This document shows positions 20,180 through 28,835 of a DNA stretch of 64,000 nucleotides, one piece after another. Under the pieces are notes generated by a model that worked only from the letters and a program-made list of their open reading frames with translations, made no database searches and was not told where the DNA came from. The position numbers and the translations under genes are program-made. Within the stretch, counting starts at the first letter, position 1, and every line of letters begins with the position of its first letter. This DNA comes from Candidatus Poribacteria bacterium (lineage in GTDB: Bacteria > Poribacteria > WGA-4E > WGA-3G): positions 123,778 to 187,777 of the forward strand of contig JAJDWA010000058.1 in the NCBI GenBank assembly GCA_022825825.1. The letters are read 5' to 3'.

Positions 20180-20219
20180 CCAGGCTTCGTACAACCGAAT
20201 ATTGGATATTCACTGTTTA

Positions 20220-20248
20220 TTGACAACCATACCGTTTAATGTTATAAT
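20220..20248 (+). promoter_or_regulatory. Consensus sigma70 promoter
   Basis: TTGACA, exactly 17 bases, TATAAT: a perfect match to the consensus for both boxes and spacing. It lies 26 bases upstream of the ATG at 20275 and could drive the small gene and the helicase genes beyond. Confidence 0.75.
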
Positions 20249-20274
20249 TGACAAAAAAGCAAAGGGAGATGAAA

Positions 20275-20487
20275 ATGACAATTGAAGAATTGTACGATTT
20301 ACTCTCCAAGCGAATAGATAAGATTGACACTCGGTTGGATGGCATTGATGGGCGACTTTATAACGTAGAAAACGCCGTCCCGGAATTGCAAGGGCGTAAA
20401 GCGGGAATTGGTGTAGTACGGGATTGGATTGTCGGCCTCAGTGCAATCTGTGCACTAATTATCCCACTCACTGCCCTCCTAAAATAA
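20275..20487 (+). CDS. Small coiled-coil, tail-anchored membrane protein
   Basis: 70 residues from the ATG at 20275, which has AAAGGGAG six bases upstream. The upstream in-frame codon at 20248 lies inside the promoter and is rejected. Residues 1-40 are heptad-like (LYDLLSKRIDKIDTRLDGID), and a hydrophobic helix near 50-68 forms a C-terminal anchor. The layout resembles XhlA-like and other small phage or stress membrane proteins, but no family is certain. It lies between the truncated and intact 5' ends of the helicase gene and just 11 bases before the latter. Confidence 0.65.
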   Translation: MTIEELYDLLSKRIDKIDTRLDGIDGRLYNVENAVPELQGRKAGIGVVRDWIVGLSAICALIIPLTALLK

Positions 20488-20498
20488 AGGGGTGATTT

Positions 20499-21878
20499 AT
20501 GGGAACGCCCCTAAAAATTGACTTTGACAAAGGCACTCTTATCCTACAGAACGTCCCAGAGGCGCTCCAATCGCAGTTGCCAGACATACGCTGGGACGAA
20601 CGCACCCTGACTTTCCGCGCGCCTGCCTACCGCTATCGTCATATTGTTTCACAGCTGCGTGCACACGGCATACCATACACGGATACAGCACGACAATTCA
20701 CCGTCAAACCCTTTACCAATCAAAAATCTATATCACCCTATCCCTACCAGTCTGAAGCAGTTGATGCATGGCACGCGAACAACAAGCGTGGCGTTATTAG
20801 TCTCCCGACAGGGGCAGGTAAAACTTTCATCGCAGTTCTGCTCATTGCGGATACACAACGTCCAACGCTTGTGCATGTGCCGACAATTGACTTAATGCAC
20901 CAATGGTACGAAGTGCTGAAAGAACATTTTGGACAGGAGGTTGGGCTTTACGGTGGCGGACAACACGAATTACAAGACCTCACTGTAACAACTTATCAGT
21001 CTGCTGTTATGCATGCACCGCACTACGGGAATCGGTTCGGTTTCGCTATTTTTGACGAATGCCACCACCTACCGGGAGATCAATATCAATACGCGGCAAT
21101 CAGTAGTATTGCACCTTTCCGTTTGGGATTAACCGCTACCCCCGAACGTGTTGATGGCAAAGAGAGCAGACTCTATGCGCTTGTGGGTGAGTGTTGTTAT
21201 GAAGCAAAGGTGCAAGAACTTTCCGGGAAAACACTCTCCGAATATCGCGTTGTTACGATTGCAGTTGATATGGAAGATACGGAGCGGATTCAGTATGAGG
21301 CAGCGCGCCGCACCTATTTGAACTTCCTAAAACAAGCGAAAATCAATATGGGTACATCACGTGGATGGCAAACATTTCTATGGAAATCCTCACAGTCCGA
21401 AGCAGGACGCGCTGCTTTCAAAGCGTATCTCACCCAGAAGCAGCTAAGCTTCGCCTCCGCTGCAAAACAGGAGTGGGTGTGGAAATTGATTCAGCGGCAT
21501 CGTGGTGACCGAATCCTCATCTTCACACAGGATAATGACACGGCATATCAAATAGGGACGCGCTTCTTTTTGCCCGTATTGACGCATCAAACAAAACTGA
21601 AGGAACGAAACAGCTTTTTGAATGGATTTCGCGACGGCACATTTTCTATACTTGTTACCTCTAAAGTGCTGAATGAAGGCGTAGATGTGCCGGAAGCAAA
21701 TGTCGCCATTATTGTTTCAGGGAGCGGTAGTGTCCGTGAGCATGTGCAGCGGTTAGGACGTATTCTCCGCAAACGAGAAGGCAAACAAGCAGTGCTTTAC
21801 GAACTTATTTCTAAACAGACCAGCGAACAGTTTGTTAACAGGCGGCGAAGGCAACACCACGCGTACCAAACAAGGTAG
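20499..21878 (+). CDS. XPB-type DNA helicase (SF2)
   Basis: 459 residues. An N-terminal damage-recognition-like domain (1-75) is followed by helicase domain 1 with YPYQSEAVDAW, Walker A GAGKT (105-109), DECH (186-189) and TAT (212-214). Domain 2 has RILIFTQDNDTA, LVTSKVLNEGVDVPEA and motif VI QRLGRILR. The order and compact size match archaeal/bacterial XPB (RAD25-like) helicases, which open DNA in repair together with the nuclease Bax1. The next gene is a Bax1 homologue, which supports this call. GGGTGATTT gives a fair ribosome site. Confidence 0.88.
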   Translation: MGTPLKIDFDKGTLILQNVPEALQSQLPDIRWDERTLTFRAPAYRYRHIVSQLRAHGIPYTDTARQFTVKPFTNQKSISPYPYQSEAVDAWHANNKRGVISLPTGAGKTFIAVLLIADTQRPTLVHVPTIDLMHQWYEVLKEHFGQEVGLYGGGQHELQDLTVTTYQSAVMHAPHYGNRFGFAIFDECHHLPGDQYQYAAISSIAPFRLGLTATPERVDGKESRLYALVGECCYEAKVQELSGKTLSEYRVVTIAVDMEDTERIQYEAARRTYLNFLKQAKINMGTSRGWQTFLWKSSQSEAGRAAFKAYLTQKQLSFASAAKQEWVWKLIQRHRGDRILIFTQDNDTAYQIGTRFFLPVLTHQTKLKERNSFLNGFRDGTFSILVTSKVLNEGVDVPEANVAIIVSGSGSVREHVQRLGRILRKREGKQAVLYELISKQTSEQFVNRRRRQHHAYQTR

Positions 21879-21907
21879 TAGACACACTTTTGTGCTGTCA
21901 AATCGTT

Positions 21908-23152
21908 ATGCTTACTAAAGACCTACTCCGATATAAAATTCAGAACGGGCAAATCTATCCTGAATTTGTTAATCCCAACGATAACAAATTGCTGACAATT
22001 GCTGATCAATTAATCACTGTCTTTGAAGAATCAACGGATAAGGCACGGTCAACATTATTAGAAGCGAGTAAACATATTATTGATAGCACGCCGGGAACAC
22101 CTTTAATCAAGCGCGGACTTGAAAAACTGCTATTAGATAGAACCGAGTTTGACACTGCTCCGAACGAAGAACTGATTGCGTTTCGGCAAAAACTTTTCAC
22201 AGAAACCAGCCGCTTGCTTTCACAAGAACAGTTTTTGGATTATGCGGACTATCAACAGAAAGTTGGACAGATAGCAGGAAATGAATCGCAACCCGGGGCG
22301 GAGTTGAGTGATAGACTCTACGCCGACCTGCCAAGTTGCCAGCCGATTTTGTCTTTCAAAACACTTTCTGCTGAGCATTTACTTCATCGCTACAACACTG
22401 CACAGGTGCAAGGTCTGCTCCTGCATTGTAATTCTCTCACCTTAAATCTCACCGATTCCATGACTGCCGAATTACGTCAGTTGTTCAAATATCTTAGATT
22501 TAACCAACTCCTCTCCACAATTCGAAAAGAGAAAGTAGAAAACGAGGAGTTGTTTCAGATTACAGTGGATGGACCGCTTAACCTATTTTACAAAACAAAG
22601 CGATATGGCATGAATCTGGCGAACTTTTTTGTTGCCGTGTTGCATCAACCGAAATGGGAGCTCACTGCGGAGGTTCAGTTTCGAAATAAAAGACGTTCTC
22701 GGTTATATCTCAATGAATCATGTGGAATAAAACCGATTTCACAACAATTTCTCGCCTATATTCCCGAAGACATTCAACTCTTTCAGGAAATGCTCCGCAA
22801 CAAAACAGATGATTGGCAGATTCGTCCAGGAAGCCAGTTTCTGCCTTTACCGGGAGATTTCTACTGTTTTCCAGATTATCAATTGACCCACACAAGTGGT
22901 GTAGAAGTAGCAATTGAATTATTCCACCCATGGCACCAAGGTCATCTTCTTGCGCGTCTTAACACACTTGCAGAACAAACCGATACTTCTCTAATACTTG
23001 GTGTTTCAAAGGAATTGGAGAAAAAGTCGATAATCGCAGAGGCGTTGGAAGCATCCACGTATTTCTCACAGTTCGGTTTTACCTTCCGAGATGTCCCAAC
23101 AATGGGTGCACTACTGCCAATTCTGAATTCGCTTGTGGACATTGACCGTTAG
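21908..23152 (+). CDS. Bax1-like nuclease (DUF790)
   Basis: 414 residues from the ATG at 21908 (MLTKDLLRYKIQNGQIYPEF), the typical DUF790 start; the six residues upstream are not conserved. The N-terminal region has long helices, and the C-terminal part has the PD-(D/E)xK core FPDYQLTHTSGVEVAIELFH followed by a helical region with KELEKK. In archaea, Bax1 binds XPB and cuts DNA 3' of the bubble the helicase opens. Gene order XPB then Bax1 is preserved here with a gap of only 29 bases. The expected activity is structure-specific DNA incision; this is inferred from the family. Confidence 0.82.
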   Translation: MLTKDLLRYKIQNGQIYPEFVNPNDNKLLTIADQLITVFEESTDKARSTLLEASKHIIDSTPGTPLIKRGLEKLLLDRTEFDTAPNEELIAFRQKLFTETSRLLSQEQFLDYADYQQKVGQIAGNESQPGAELSDRLYADLPSCQPILSFKTLSAEHLLHRYNTAQVQGLLLHCNSLTLNLTDSMTAELRQLFKYLRFNQLLSTIRKEKVENEELFQITVDGPLNLFYKTKRYGMNLANFFVAVLHQPKWELTAEVQFRNKRRSRLYLNESCGIKPISQQFLAYIPEDIQLFQEMLRNKTDDWQIRPGSQFLPLPGDFYCFPDYQLTHTSGVEVAIELFHPWHQGHLLARLNTLAEQTDTSLILGVSKELEKKSIIAEALEASTYFSQFGFTFRDVPTMGALLPILNSLVDIDR

Positions 23153-23191
23153 GTAGACACAGAATCCAATCTGAAGCAGCTGCAATCGGTC

Positions 23192-23220
23192 TTGATTAAC
23201 ACACTGGATTCTGGTACAAT
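23192..23220 (+). promoter_or_regulatory. Sigma70-type promoter
   Basis: TTGATT, 17-base spacer, TACAAT. This places a transcript start near 23227 and argues that the downstream gene begins at GTG 23255, not further upstream. Confidence 0.5.
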
Positions 23221-23254
23221 AGAGGCGAACAATGCCGATGCAAAGGAGAAAAAA

Positions 23255-24859
23255 GTGAGACGTTTTGAAACCCGAGGACCTGTAAATATAGAAAAAAACT
23301 ACGTAGTTTCGCGCACTGATGAAACCGTTGATTTCATCAACCGCATTAAAATGGGAAGATATATCGTCCTATTTGCCCCACGCCAGACAGGCAAAACGAC
23401 CTTCTTTCGGCGTGCTCTTGACAAACTTTCAACTGAAGACCCAAAATACTTCCCTATTCAATTAGATTTCCAAATAATGCGGAATACCTCACCTGCTGTT
23501 TTCTATGAACGTCTCTCTGTGATGATACGTGGTCAAATAGCAACTGTTTTGCGTCAACGTGATGAGAAAACATCTGTAGAATTCATGCACTTTTTGGAAC
23601 AAACACAACTCACCGATTCCTTTTCAATGCGGACCTTCTTTAAACAACTCTACAACTTACTTGAAAATCAGCATATTGTGGTTCTGATAGACGAATTCGA
23701 TGGCATTCCTGAAACAGTTGTCAGTGATTTTCTTTATATGATACGTCATATCTATCTCTCTGCCGAACTCCATTGCCCATATAGTGTTGGCATTGTCGGT
23801 GTTAAGAGCATTTCGCAGCTAAATTATGACCGATCTATCTCTCCCTTCAATATCCAAGATGATTTCAATTTGCCCAATTTTACACTTGAGCAGGTGCACG
23901 AGCTCTTTTCACAGTATACCAAAGAAATAGGACAACACTTAGCAACAGAAGTTCTTGAAATGATTCATAAACAGACTGGAGGTCAGCCATTCCTTGTCAA
24001 TCGATTCGGACAGATACTTACTGAGGAAATGGACATACCGAAAACGCAGACAATTTGCATGGAGCATTTTCTAACAGCACATGCCCGAATACTTCAAGAG
24101 CAGAACACAAACATTACACATTTGCTGACCAATATCCGCAGAAATCCACATTTTAAAAAGACCCTCATGAAAATTACCTCTTATGATCGTGGTATGAAAT
24201 TCAATCTGGACAATGAGGTAATCAACGAACTCGCTACTTATGGGGTCATTGCCAAGGGGAAAGATGATTTATGTGAAATTGTTAATCCGATTTATCAACA
24301 TCGTATTATTCAGGCGTTCGAACCATTGATCAACGGGCTGGAAAATGATTACTTTCCTGAAGATACTGACTTTGAAGATTATCTCACATCAACAGGGCAC
24401 ATTGACTTGGAACGACTTCTTGACAATTTTCGTAATTTTATTGCCCGCGTTGGCTTTCGCATACTTCAAGTGCCAGACACACCACAAGAGTTTGTTGGAC
24501 AGGACCTCCTTTACACCTATCTTGACCAGTTCGTCAATATTGCACGCGGTGCTATGTATCTTGAAGTGCAAACAGGACGTGGCAGGATTGACCTTGTCAT
24601 TTTCCACAATGGACGAAAATACATTGTTGAAACAAAGATATGGGAAGGCGAAAAACGTTATCAAGCAGGGAAGCAGCAACTCAGGGCATATCTCAAAGTG
24701 GAAAAAGCATTAGAAGGTTACTACGTTGTCTTTGACCATCGCGAAAACCCAACTTCACTTACGGAAACCGAAACAGAAGAGGATTTAACAATCCGCAGTT
24801 ACGTGATTCCTGTGATGCAGAAACGTCCTTCAAAAGAAGCAGTTCCGCTATTGACATAA
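23255..24859 (+). CDS. AAA ATPase with C-terminal PD-(D/E)xK domain
   Basis: 534 residues from the GTG at 23255, which has AAAGGAG six bases upstream. A longer frame from TTG 23192 would overlap the promoter. Walker A APRQTGKTT lies near residues 41-49 and Walker B VVLIDEFDGIP follows. The C-terminal part has GRIDLVIFHNGRKYIVETKI, the D...ExK pattern of the nuclease-like domain found in AAA-ATPase-like/PD-(D/E)xK fusions (PF09820 with PF08011). These proteins are common, often in multiple copies, in lineages with large accessory genomes; their role is unproven. It follows the XPB-Bax1 pair but has its own promoter. Confidence 0.82.
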   Translation: MRRFETRGPVNIEKNYVVSRTDETVDFINRIKMGRYIVLFAPRQTGKTTFFRRALDKLSTEDPKYFPIQLDFQIMRNTSPAVFYERLSVMIRGQIATVLRQRDEKTSVEFMHFLEQTQLTDSFSMRTFFKQLYNLLENQHIVVLIDEFDGIPETVVSDFLYMIRHIYLSAELHCPYSVGIVGVKSISQLNYDRSISPFNIQDDFNLPNFTLEQVHELFSQYTKEIGQHLATEVLEMIHKQTGGQPFLVNRFGQILTEEMDIPKTQTICMEHFLTAHARILQEQNTNITHLLTNIRRNPHFKKTLMKITSYDRGMKFNLDNEVINELATYGVIAKGKDDLCEIVNPIYQHRIIQAFEPLINGLENDYFPEDTDFEDYLTSTGHIDLERLLDNFRNFIARVGFRILQVPDTPQEFVGQDLLYTYLDQFVNIARGAMYLEVQTGRGRIDLVIFHNGRKYIVETKIWEGEKRYQAGKQQLRAYLKVEKALEGYYVVFDHRENPTSLTETETEEDLTIRSYVIPVMQKRPSKEAVPLLT

Positions 24860-24879
24860 TTTCGATTTTCAATTACACT
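24851..24879 (+). promoter_or_regulatory. Sigma70-type promoter for the ThuA-like gene
   Basis: TTGACA, 17-base spacer, TACACT. The -35 overlaps the last codons of the AAA ATPase gene. It could drive the ThuA-like and enolase-superfamily genes. Confidence 0.55.
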
Positions 24880-24953
24880 ATAGGCACATAGGACAGTCAC
24901 AGTAATCAGTATCTCTTAACGACACTATCTATACAGTTCCAGAGGAGGCAATT

Positions 24954-25601
24954 ATGTCAAAGATTCTCGTGCTATCTGGTGAGAACCACCGTTTCAATGC
25001 AAGCGCAAGTGTAATTCACAGTTTTCTGGATGCAGATGCAGAGATTTCAGCAACACTAACCGACGATAAAGATGTTTTAGCATCTAAAGATTTAAATACG
25101 TATGATGCATGTGTTTTTGGTACTGGTTTTACCCGTTCAGAGCGTCAGGAAGATGGCACTTCTAAACGCGTTCCAGATTTAACTGCTCCCCAAGAAGACG
25201 GTCTGTTTCAGTTCGTGCAGGGCGGCAAAGGATTAGTCGGTATTCACGGTACAGCGTGGTGGATCGGTGGACGCGCCGTTGATCTCATCGGTGGGCACGC
25301 AAACTGGCACCCGCCAGGTTCAACCTTCACTGTGCACATTGAAGACACTGAACACCCTACAACGCAAGGTGTTTCGGATTTTGACGTTGAAGATGAAATC
25401 TACATTTCAGCGCACGACCCGCACATCCATGTATTAGCAACTGCGGAATGGTTCGGCAAGGCGCATCCGATGGCATGGGTTAAACCCTACGGTTCGGGTA
25501 GAGTATTTTATACGACGTTAGGACACGGTCCAGGTACTTTTGAACGTGTTGGCATGCAGAAATTCCTTACACAAGCAGTAAAATGGGCTGCCACATCGTA
25601 A
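24954..25601 (+). CDS. ThuA-like domain protein
   Basis: 215 residues covering a single ThuA-like domain (glutamine-amidotransferase-like fold). It starts ILVLSGENHRFNASASVIHS, then has FQFVQGGKGLVGIHGTAWWI and a terminal YTTLGHGPGTFE, all typical of the family. AGAGGAGG lies just upstream of the ATG. Known ThuA-family roles are in carbohydrate (trehalose and other sugar) metabolism, but most members are uncharacterised. It is followed after 10 bases by an enolase-superfamily gene, suggesting a sugar or sugar-acid catabolic pair. Confidence 0.85.
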   Translation: MSKILVLSGENHRFNASASVIHSFLDADAEISATLTDDKDVLASKDLNTYDACVFGTGFTRSERQEDGTSKRVPDLTAPQEDGLFQFVQGGKGLVGIHGTAWWIGGRAVDLIGGHANWHPPGSTFTVHIEDTEHPTTQGVSDFDVEDEIYISAHDPHIHVLATAEWFGKAHPMAWVKPYGSGRVFYTTLGHGPGTFERVGMQKFLTQAVKWAATS

Positions 25602-25611
25602 AGTCCCAAAG

Positions 25612-26700
25612 ATGCACACGCTAAAAGTTAAAAATGTAGAAACCGAGATCATTCATGTCAATCACCGTGGTAATTGGATCTTTGTTAAACTCCACGCTGA
25701 AGATGGCACAACTGGTATCGGTGAGGCTTCCCACGGTAGAGATGATGAACGAGTCAGACACCTAATTGGGACCCTCACACCCGATATTATCGGAATAAAT
25801 GTGTTTGAAATGGAGGCATTTCGCCACCCTTTCTTCCGTGACAGTGAGGGACACTCATATCATACCGCAATTAGTGGAATTGAACAAGCGATGTGGGACT
25901 TGGCAGGCAAAACGTTAGGCGTGCCGAGTTACCAATTGCTGGGTGGTAAATATCGAAATCGGATTCGTCTGTATGCAAATATAAACCGTGCTACGGTAGA
26001 TCGTAGTCCACTCGGTTTCGCACGCAATGCTGAACAGGCAGTCGATGAAGGATTTACCGCAATAAAATGTGCTCCGTTTGATGGCGTCTCGGTTTCGGAT
26101 ATATCAAAAGGAACGCTAACATCTGCTATCCATTTAGGTATTGATCGAATCCGTGCAATTCGGACTGCTATTGGACCTGAGATTGATTTAATGGTAGACT
26201 GCCATAGTCGGTTTAATTCTGGTCTGATCATTCAAACGGCTAAAGCGTTGGACGATCTGAACCTCTTCTGGATAGAAGACCCAGTGCCGTTGACTGACCT
26301 TGATGCCGTTGCACATGTAAGCCAATCTACCTCTATGCCGATTGCAACAGGGGAACGCCTGCGAACATTAACTGATTTTGATCAACTGCTAAAACGGGGA
26401 CGCGTTGATTATATTTTGCCAGATGTCAAGCATGTCGGAGGATTGTTGGGTTTGAAAAAGATAGCAACCCTCGCAGAGACAACGAACGTCAAGATAACAC
26501 CGCATAACCCAAGTGGTCCCGTAGCAACAGCTGCAAGTGTGCAATGCATGGCAAGTGTACCGAACTTTGGCATCCTTGAATATGCTTGGGGTGAGGTAGA
26601 TTGGCGTAGTACACTTGTTAATCCACCTGAACAAATTATTGACGGTTTTATTGAAGTTTCAACACGATCAGGACTTGGTATATCACTCAAATCCTTATAA
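25612..26700 (+). CDS. Mandelate racemase/muconate lactonizing enzyme family protein
   Basis: 362 residues with the enolase-superfamily layout: an N-terminal capping domain, then a barrel. Metal ligands are visible as VDCHSRF, FWIEDP and ATGER; the later VGGLLGLKKIATLAE and TPHNPSGPV provide a conserved lysine region and a catalytic-type histidine. The HNPSGP motif recalls sugar-acid dehydratases such as galactonate dehydratase, but the substrate cannot be assigned. It is in a pair with the ThuA-like gene. Confidence 0.85.
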   Translation: MHTLKVKNVETEIIHVNHRGNWIFVKLHAEDGTTGIGEASHGRDDERVRHLIGTLTPDIIGINVFEMEAFRHPFFRDSEGHSYHTAISGIEQAMWDLAGKTLGVPSYQLLGGKYRNRIRLYANINRATVDRSPLGFARNAEQAVDEGFTAIKCAPFDGVSVSDISKGTLTSAIHLGIDRIRAIRTAIGPEIDLMVDCHSRFNSGLIIQTAKALDDLNLFWIEDPVPLTDLDAVAHVSQSTSMPIATGERLRTLTDFDQLLKRGRVDYILPDVKHVGGLLGLKKIATLAETTNVKITPHNPSGPVATAASVQCMASVPNFGILEYAWGEVDWRSTLVNPPEQIIDGFIEVSTRSGLGISLKSL

Positions 26701-26710
26701 ACACACCTTT

Positions 26711-26766
26711 TAGGGGACAAACTTATGAAACTATTTATTAGGGGACAAACTTATGAAACTATTTAC
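26711..26766 (+). repeat. 28-bp tandem duplication of ribosome site and start codon
   Basis: Units 26711-26738 and 26739-26766 are identical except for the last base. Each carries AGGGGA and ATGAAACTATTTA. The first ATG (26725) is out of frame with the gene and opens a 16-codon reading frame that ends inside it. Confidence 0.95.
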
Positions 26767-27493
26767 GCTTTTTAATCTATTTCTGGTTGTTTGTTTGTTT
26801 GGTTGCCTTGGCAGCCAGCAGACAACACAGACAATTGAGACGGAAACTGCCGCTACTGAAGCAGAAAAGTCTGCACTTGCAGTGCTTGAACTTTCAACGC
26901 CTAAAACAACCTATTCAATGCAAGAAGCAATTCCGTTAGAACTTACGATTCAAAACGGTAAGTTTGATCTACTTGTGCCAATTTCCAGTGTGTCAACACA
27001 AAGGGCTTTCAAACAACTCACAGTGGCAAATAGCAACGGTGAGGTTTTCAAGATGAAAAAACCGGTTCCACTCGGAAGCACCCTCAAAACGCTCTACAAG
27101 GATGGAAAATCAGTTAGATGTGTTCAAGGGTTTGATATGAAAGCAGGAACGACACAAACGGTTTCTCTGGAAAATCTGCAGACATACTATCAACTTCAAC
27201 CCGGTAGTTACACAGTACAAGTTGTGATTGAATTAGAGGTATATCAGGAGTTCATGGAAGATCAACATCCGCAAATAATTGAATTGCAACGTGAAATTCA
27301 GAGATATCAGAACAATACAAGCCCACAGTTTACTCCAGAAGCAAAAAAGGAAGCAATTAGTTACACGCAAGATCAAATTGATTTTATCAAAGAGAAATAT
27401 AAGGATGAGCTGCAAAACATCTATCTACCTCTCAAATCACGACGAGGAAAAGCTTCGCTTGAATCTAACAGTATTTCTCTTACCATAGAATAA
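26753..27493 (+). CDS. Predicted lipoprotein, function unknown
   Basis: 246 residues starting MKLFTLFNLFLVVCLFGC, a lipoprotein signal peptide with the lipobox LFGC cysteine at 18. The mature part has a threonine-rich linker, then a beta-rich domain with KTTYSMQEAIPLELTIQNG and GSYTVQVVIELEVYQ, similar in style to intracellular proteinase inhibitor/BsuPI-like or Ig-like folds. A helical stretch follows at 175-220. The start at 26753 uses the second of two duplicated ribosome sites. It lies 60 bases before the TolB-like gene and may share its transcript. Confidence 0.7.
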   Translation: MKLFTLFNLFLVVCLFGCLGSQQTTQTIETETAATEAEKSALAVLELSTPKTTYSMQEAIPLELTIQNGKFDLLVPISSVSTQRAFKQLTVANSNGEVFKMKKPVPLGSTLKTLYKDGKSVRCVQGFDMKAGTTQTVSLENLQTYYQLQPGSYTVQVVIELEVYQEFMEDQHPQIIELQREIQRYQNNTSPQFTPEAKKEAISYTQDQIDFIKEKYKDELQNIYLPLKSRRGKASLESNSISLTIE

Positions 27494-27544
27494 GGTTTCA
27501 ATGAAAACTTTAACATTGAATCCATAATTATTGGAGGGAATCTC

Positions 27545-28510
27545 ATGAAGATTTTACGTCTCATTACGTTATGCATTATCGGTCTGATACTGTTGTGCCC
27601 AGCGTTTGCACAAGCACCTGAAAAGGCAAAAATAGCGTTTGTGTCAAGAGAGGATAACAGCTGGGGAATTGATATGATGAATCCAGATGGAAGTGATCGC
27701 GTAAACTTAATCCAACTTACGGGTAGTATTAACCAGTTAGCTTGGTCTCCGTCGGGAGAACAGATACTTTTCGGAGCACGGAACAACGATGGGCTTCATG
27801 ACATCTTTATTATAGGGGCAGATGGAACAAACGCACAACCGTTATTCAAAGCACAAAATTATAAGCGCGAACCTGCTTGGTCTCCTGATGGAAAAGAGAT
27901 AGCTTATATGGCGTACTCAAAAATTTTGAGTGCTTGGCATATCCACATCGCCACAACAGATACACAATCCGTTGAACCGATAATCCCGGTGGACAAACTG
28001 GGTGGAGATCCTGCTTGGTCTCCTGATGGAAAAGAGATCGCCTTTGTTATGGCTGCTTTCCAAAAAAGGGAAATCTATATTTATAACCTTGAAACCAACA
28101 CACAAGAGAAGCTTTTACAAAAAGAATCTCCATGGATGCTTCACCCGACTTGGTCTCCTGACGGTAAAAAAATCGCTTTTTACTGGTCGAGAGCAGGACA
28201 ACAAAGTGGTGTTTACATTGTGAACCGTGATGGCACTGAACTGCAGCAGGTTACTGAGGCTGATTCCAGAGTCTATTCGTTGACGTGGTCACCCAGTGGT
28301 GATGAACTTTTATACGCGAAGACGGTAAAGATAAACAATTTTTCTCAACTTTTCACAGTCAATTTAAAGACTCGTAAAATTAATCAGTTAACAGATGAGG
28401 GACATAATTTCGACGCGGTTTGGTTTGATCCGTCATCTTCATCACTTTCTGTTTCGCCTTCAGAATCGCTGTTAACAACGACATGGGGAAGAATGAAAAA
28501 TCGTAATTGA
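27545..28510 (+). CDS. TolB-like beta-propeller protein
   Basis: 321 residues. A signal peptide (MKILRLITLCIIGLILLCPAF, cleaved near AQA) is followed by about five PD40-type propeller blades with the motif AWSPDGKEIAF. This is the WD40-like repeat of TolB and prolyl oligopeptidase propellers. There is no catalytic domain, so it is likely a periplasmic binding or scaffolding protein. TTGGAGGGAATCTC gives a good ribosome site. It follows the lipoprotein gene. Confidence 0.85.
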   Translation: MKILRLITLCIIGLILLCPAFAQAPEKAKIAFVSREDNSWGIDMMNPDGSDRVNLIQLTGSINQLAWSPSGEQILFGARNNDGLHDIFIIGADGTNAQPLFKAQNYKREPAWSPDGKEIAYMAYSKILSAWHIHIATTDTQSVEPIIPVDKLGGDPAWSPDGKEIAFVMAAFQKREIYIYNLETNTQEKLLQKESPWMLHPTWSPDGKKIAFYWSRAGQQSGVYIVNRDGTELQQVTEADSRVYSLTWSPSGDELLYAKTVKINNFSQLFTVNLKTRKINQLTDEGHNFDAVWFDPSSSSLSVSPSESLLTTTWGRMKNRN

Positions 28511-28568
28511 ACCTTTCATTTCAATGAATTCTCATAACATATTCGCGTTTTAACGAAAAAGTGGATAT

Positions 28569-28750
28569 GTTAACGTGAGTTCGGGATAAGTCTAATTTAT
28601 CTTTTATTGTCCGCTTTTCCTCTCAAATAAGCGGATTTCCCCTCGCCATTGCATGCGCGTGTGGCATGCGAATTGGGGGGATAAAGGGGGTAGAAGCGTT
28701 TTTGTGCCCGATTTTAGCATAGATTAAAGTTTAACCGAACTCACGTTAAC
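28569..28750. mobile_element. MITE-like element, 182 bp, with 16-bp terminal inverted repeats
   Basis: GTTAACGTGAGTTCGG at the left end is repeated perfectly inverted (CCGAACTCACGTTAAC) at the right end. There is no reading frame inside, but an internal hairpin CCGCTT/AAGCGG. Partial copies of the end occur at 19929 and 28821-28832. It occupies most of the gap between the TolB-like gene and the convergent PHP gene; the rest (28751-28835) has a short ACGCGCCTACC repeat piece. Confidence 0.6.
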
Positions 28751-28835
28751 TTAATCTTCATCAAAACGCGCCTACCAGAGGGTCCTAAATCGGGGATTAG
28801 AAAGCCTATAGGATTTATCAAACTCACGTTAAGTC

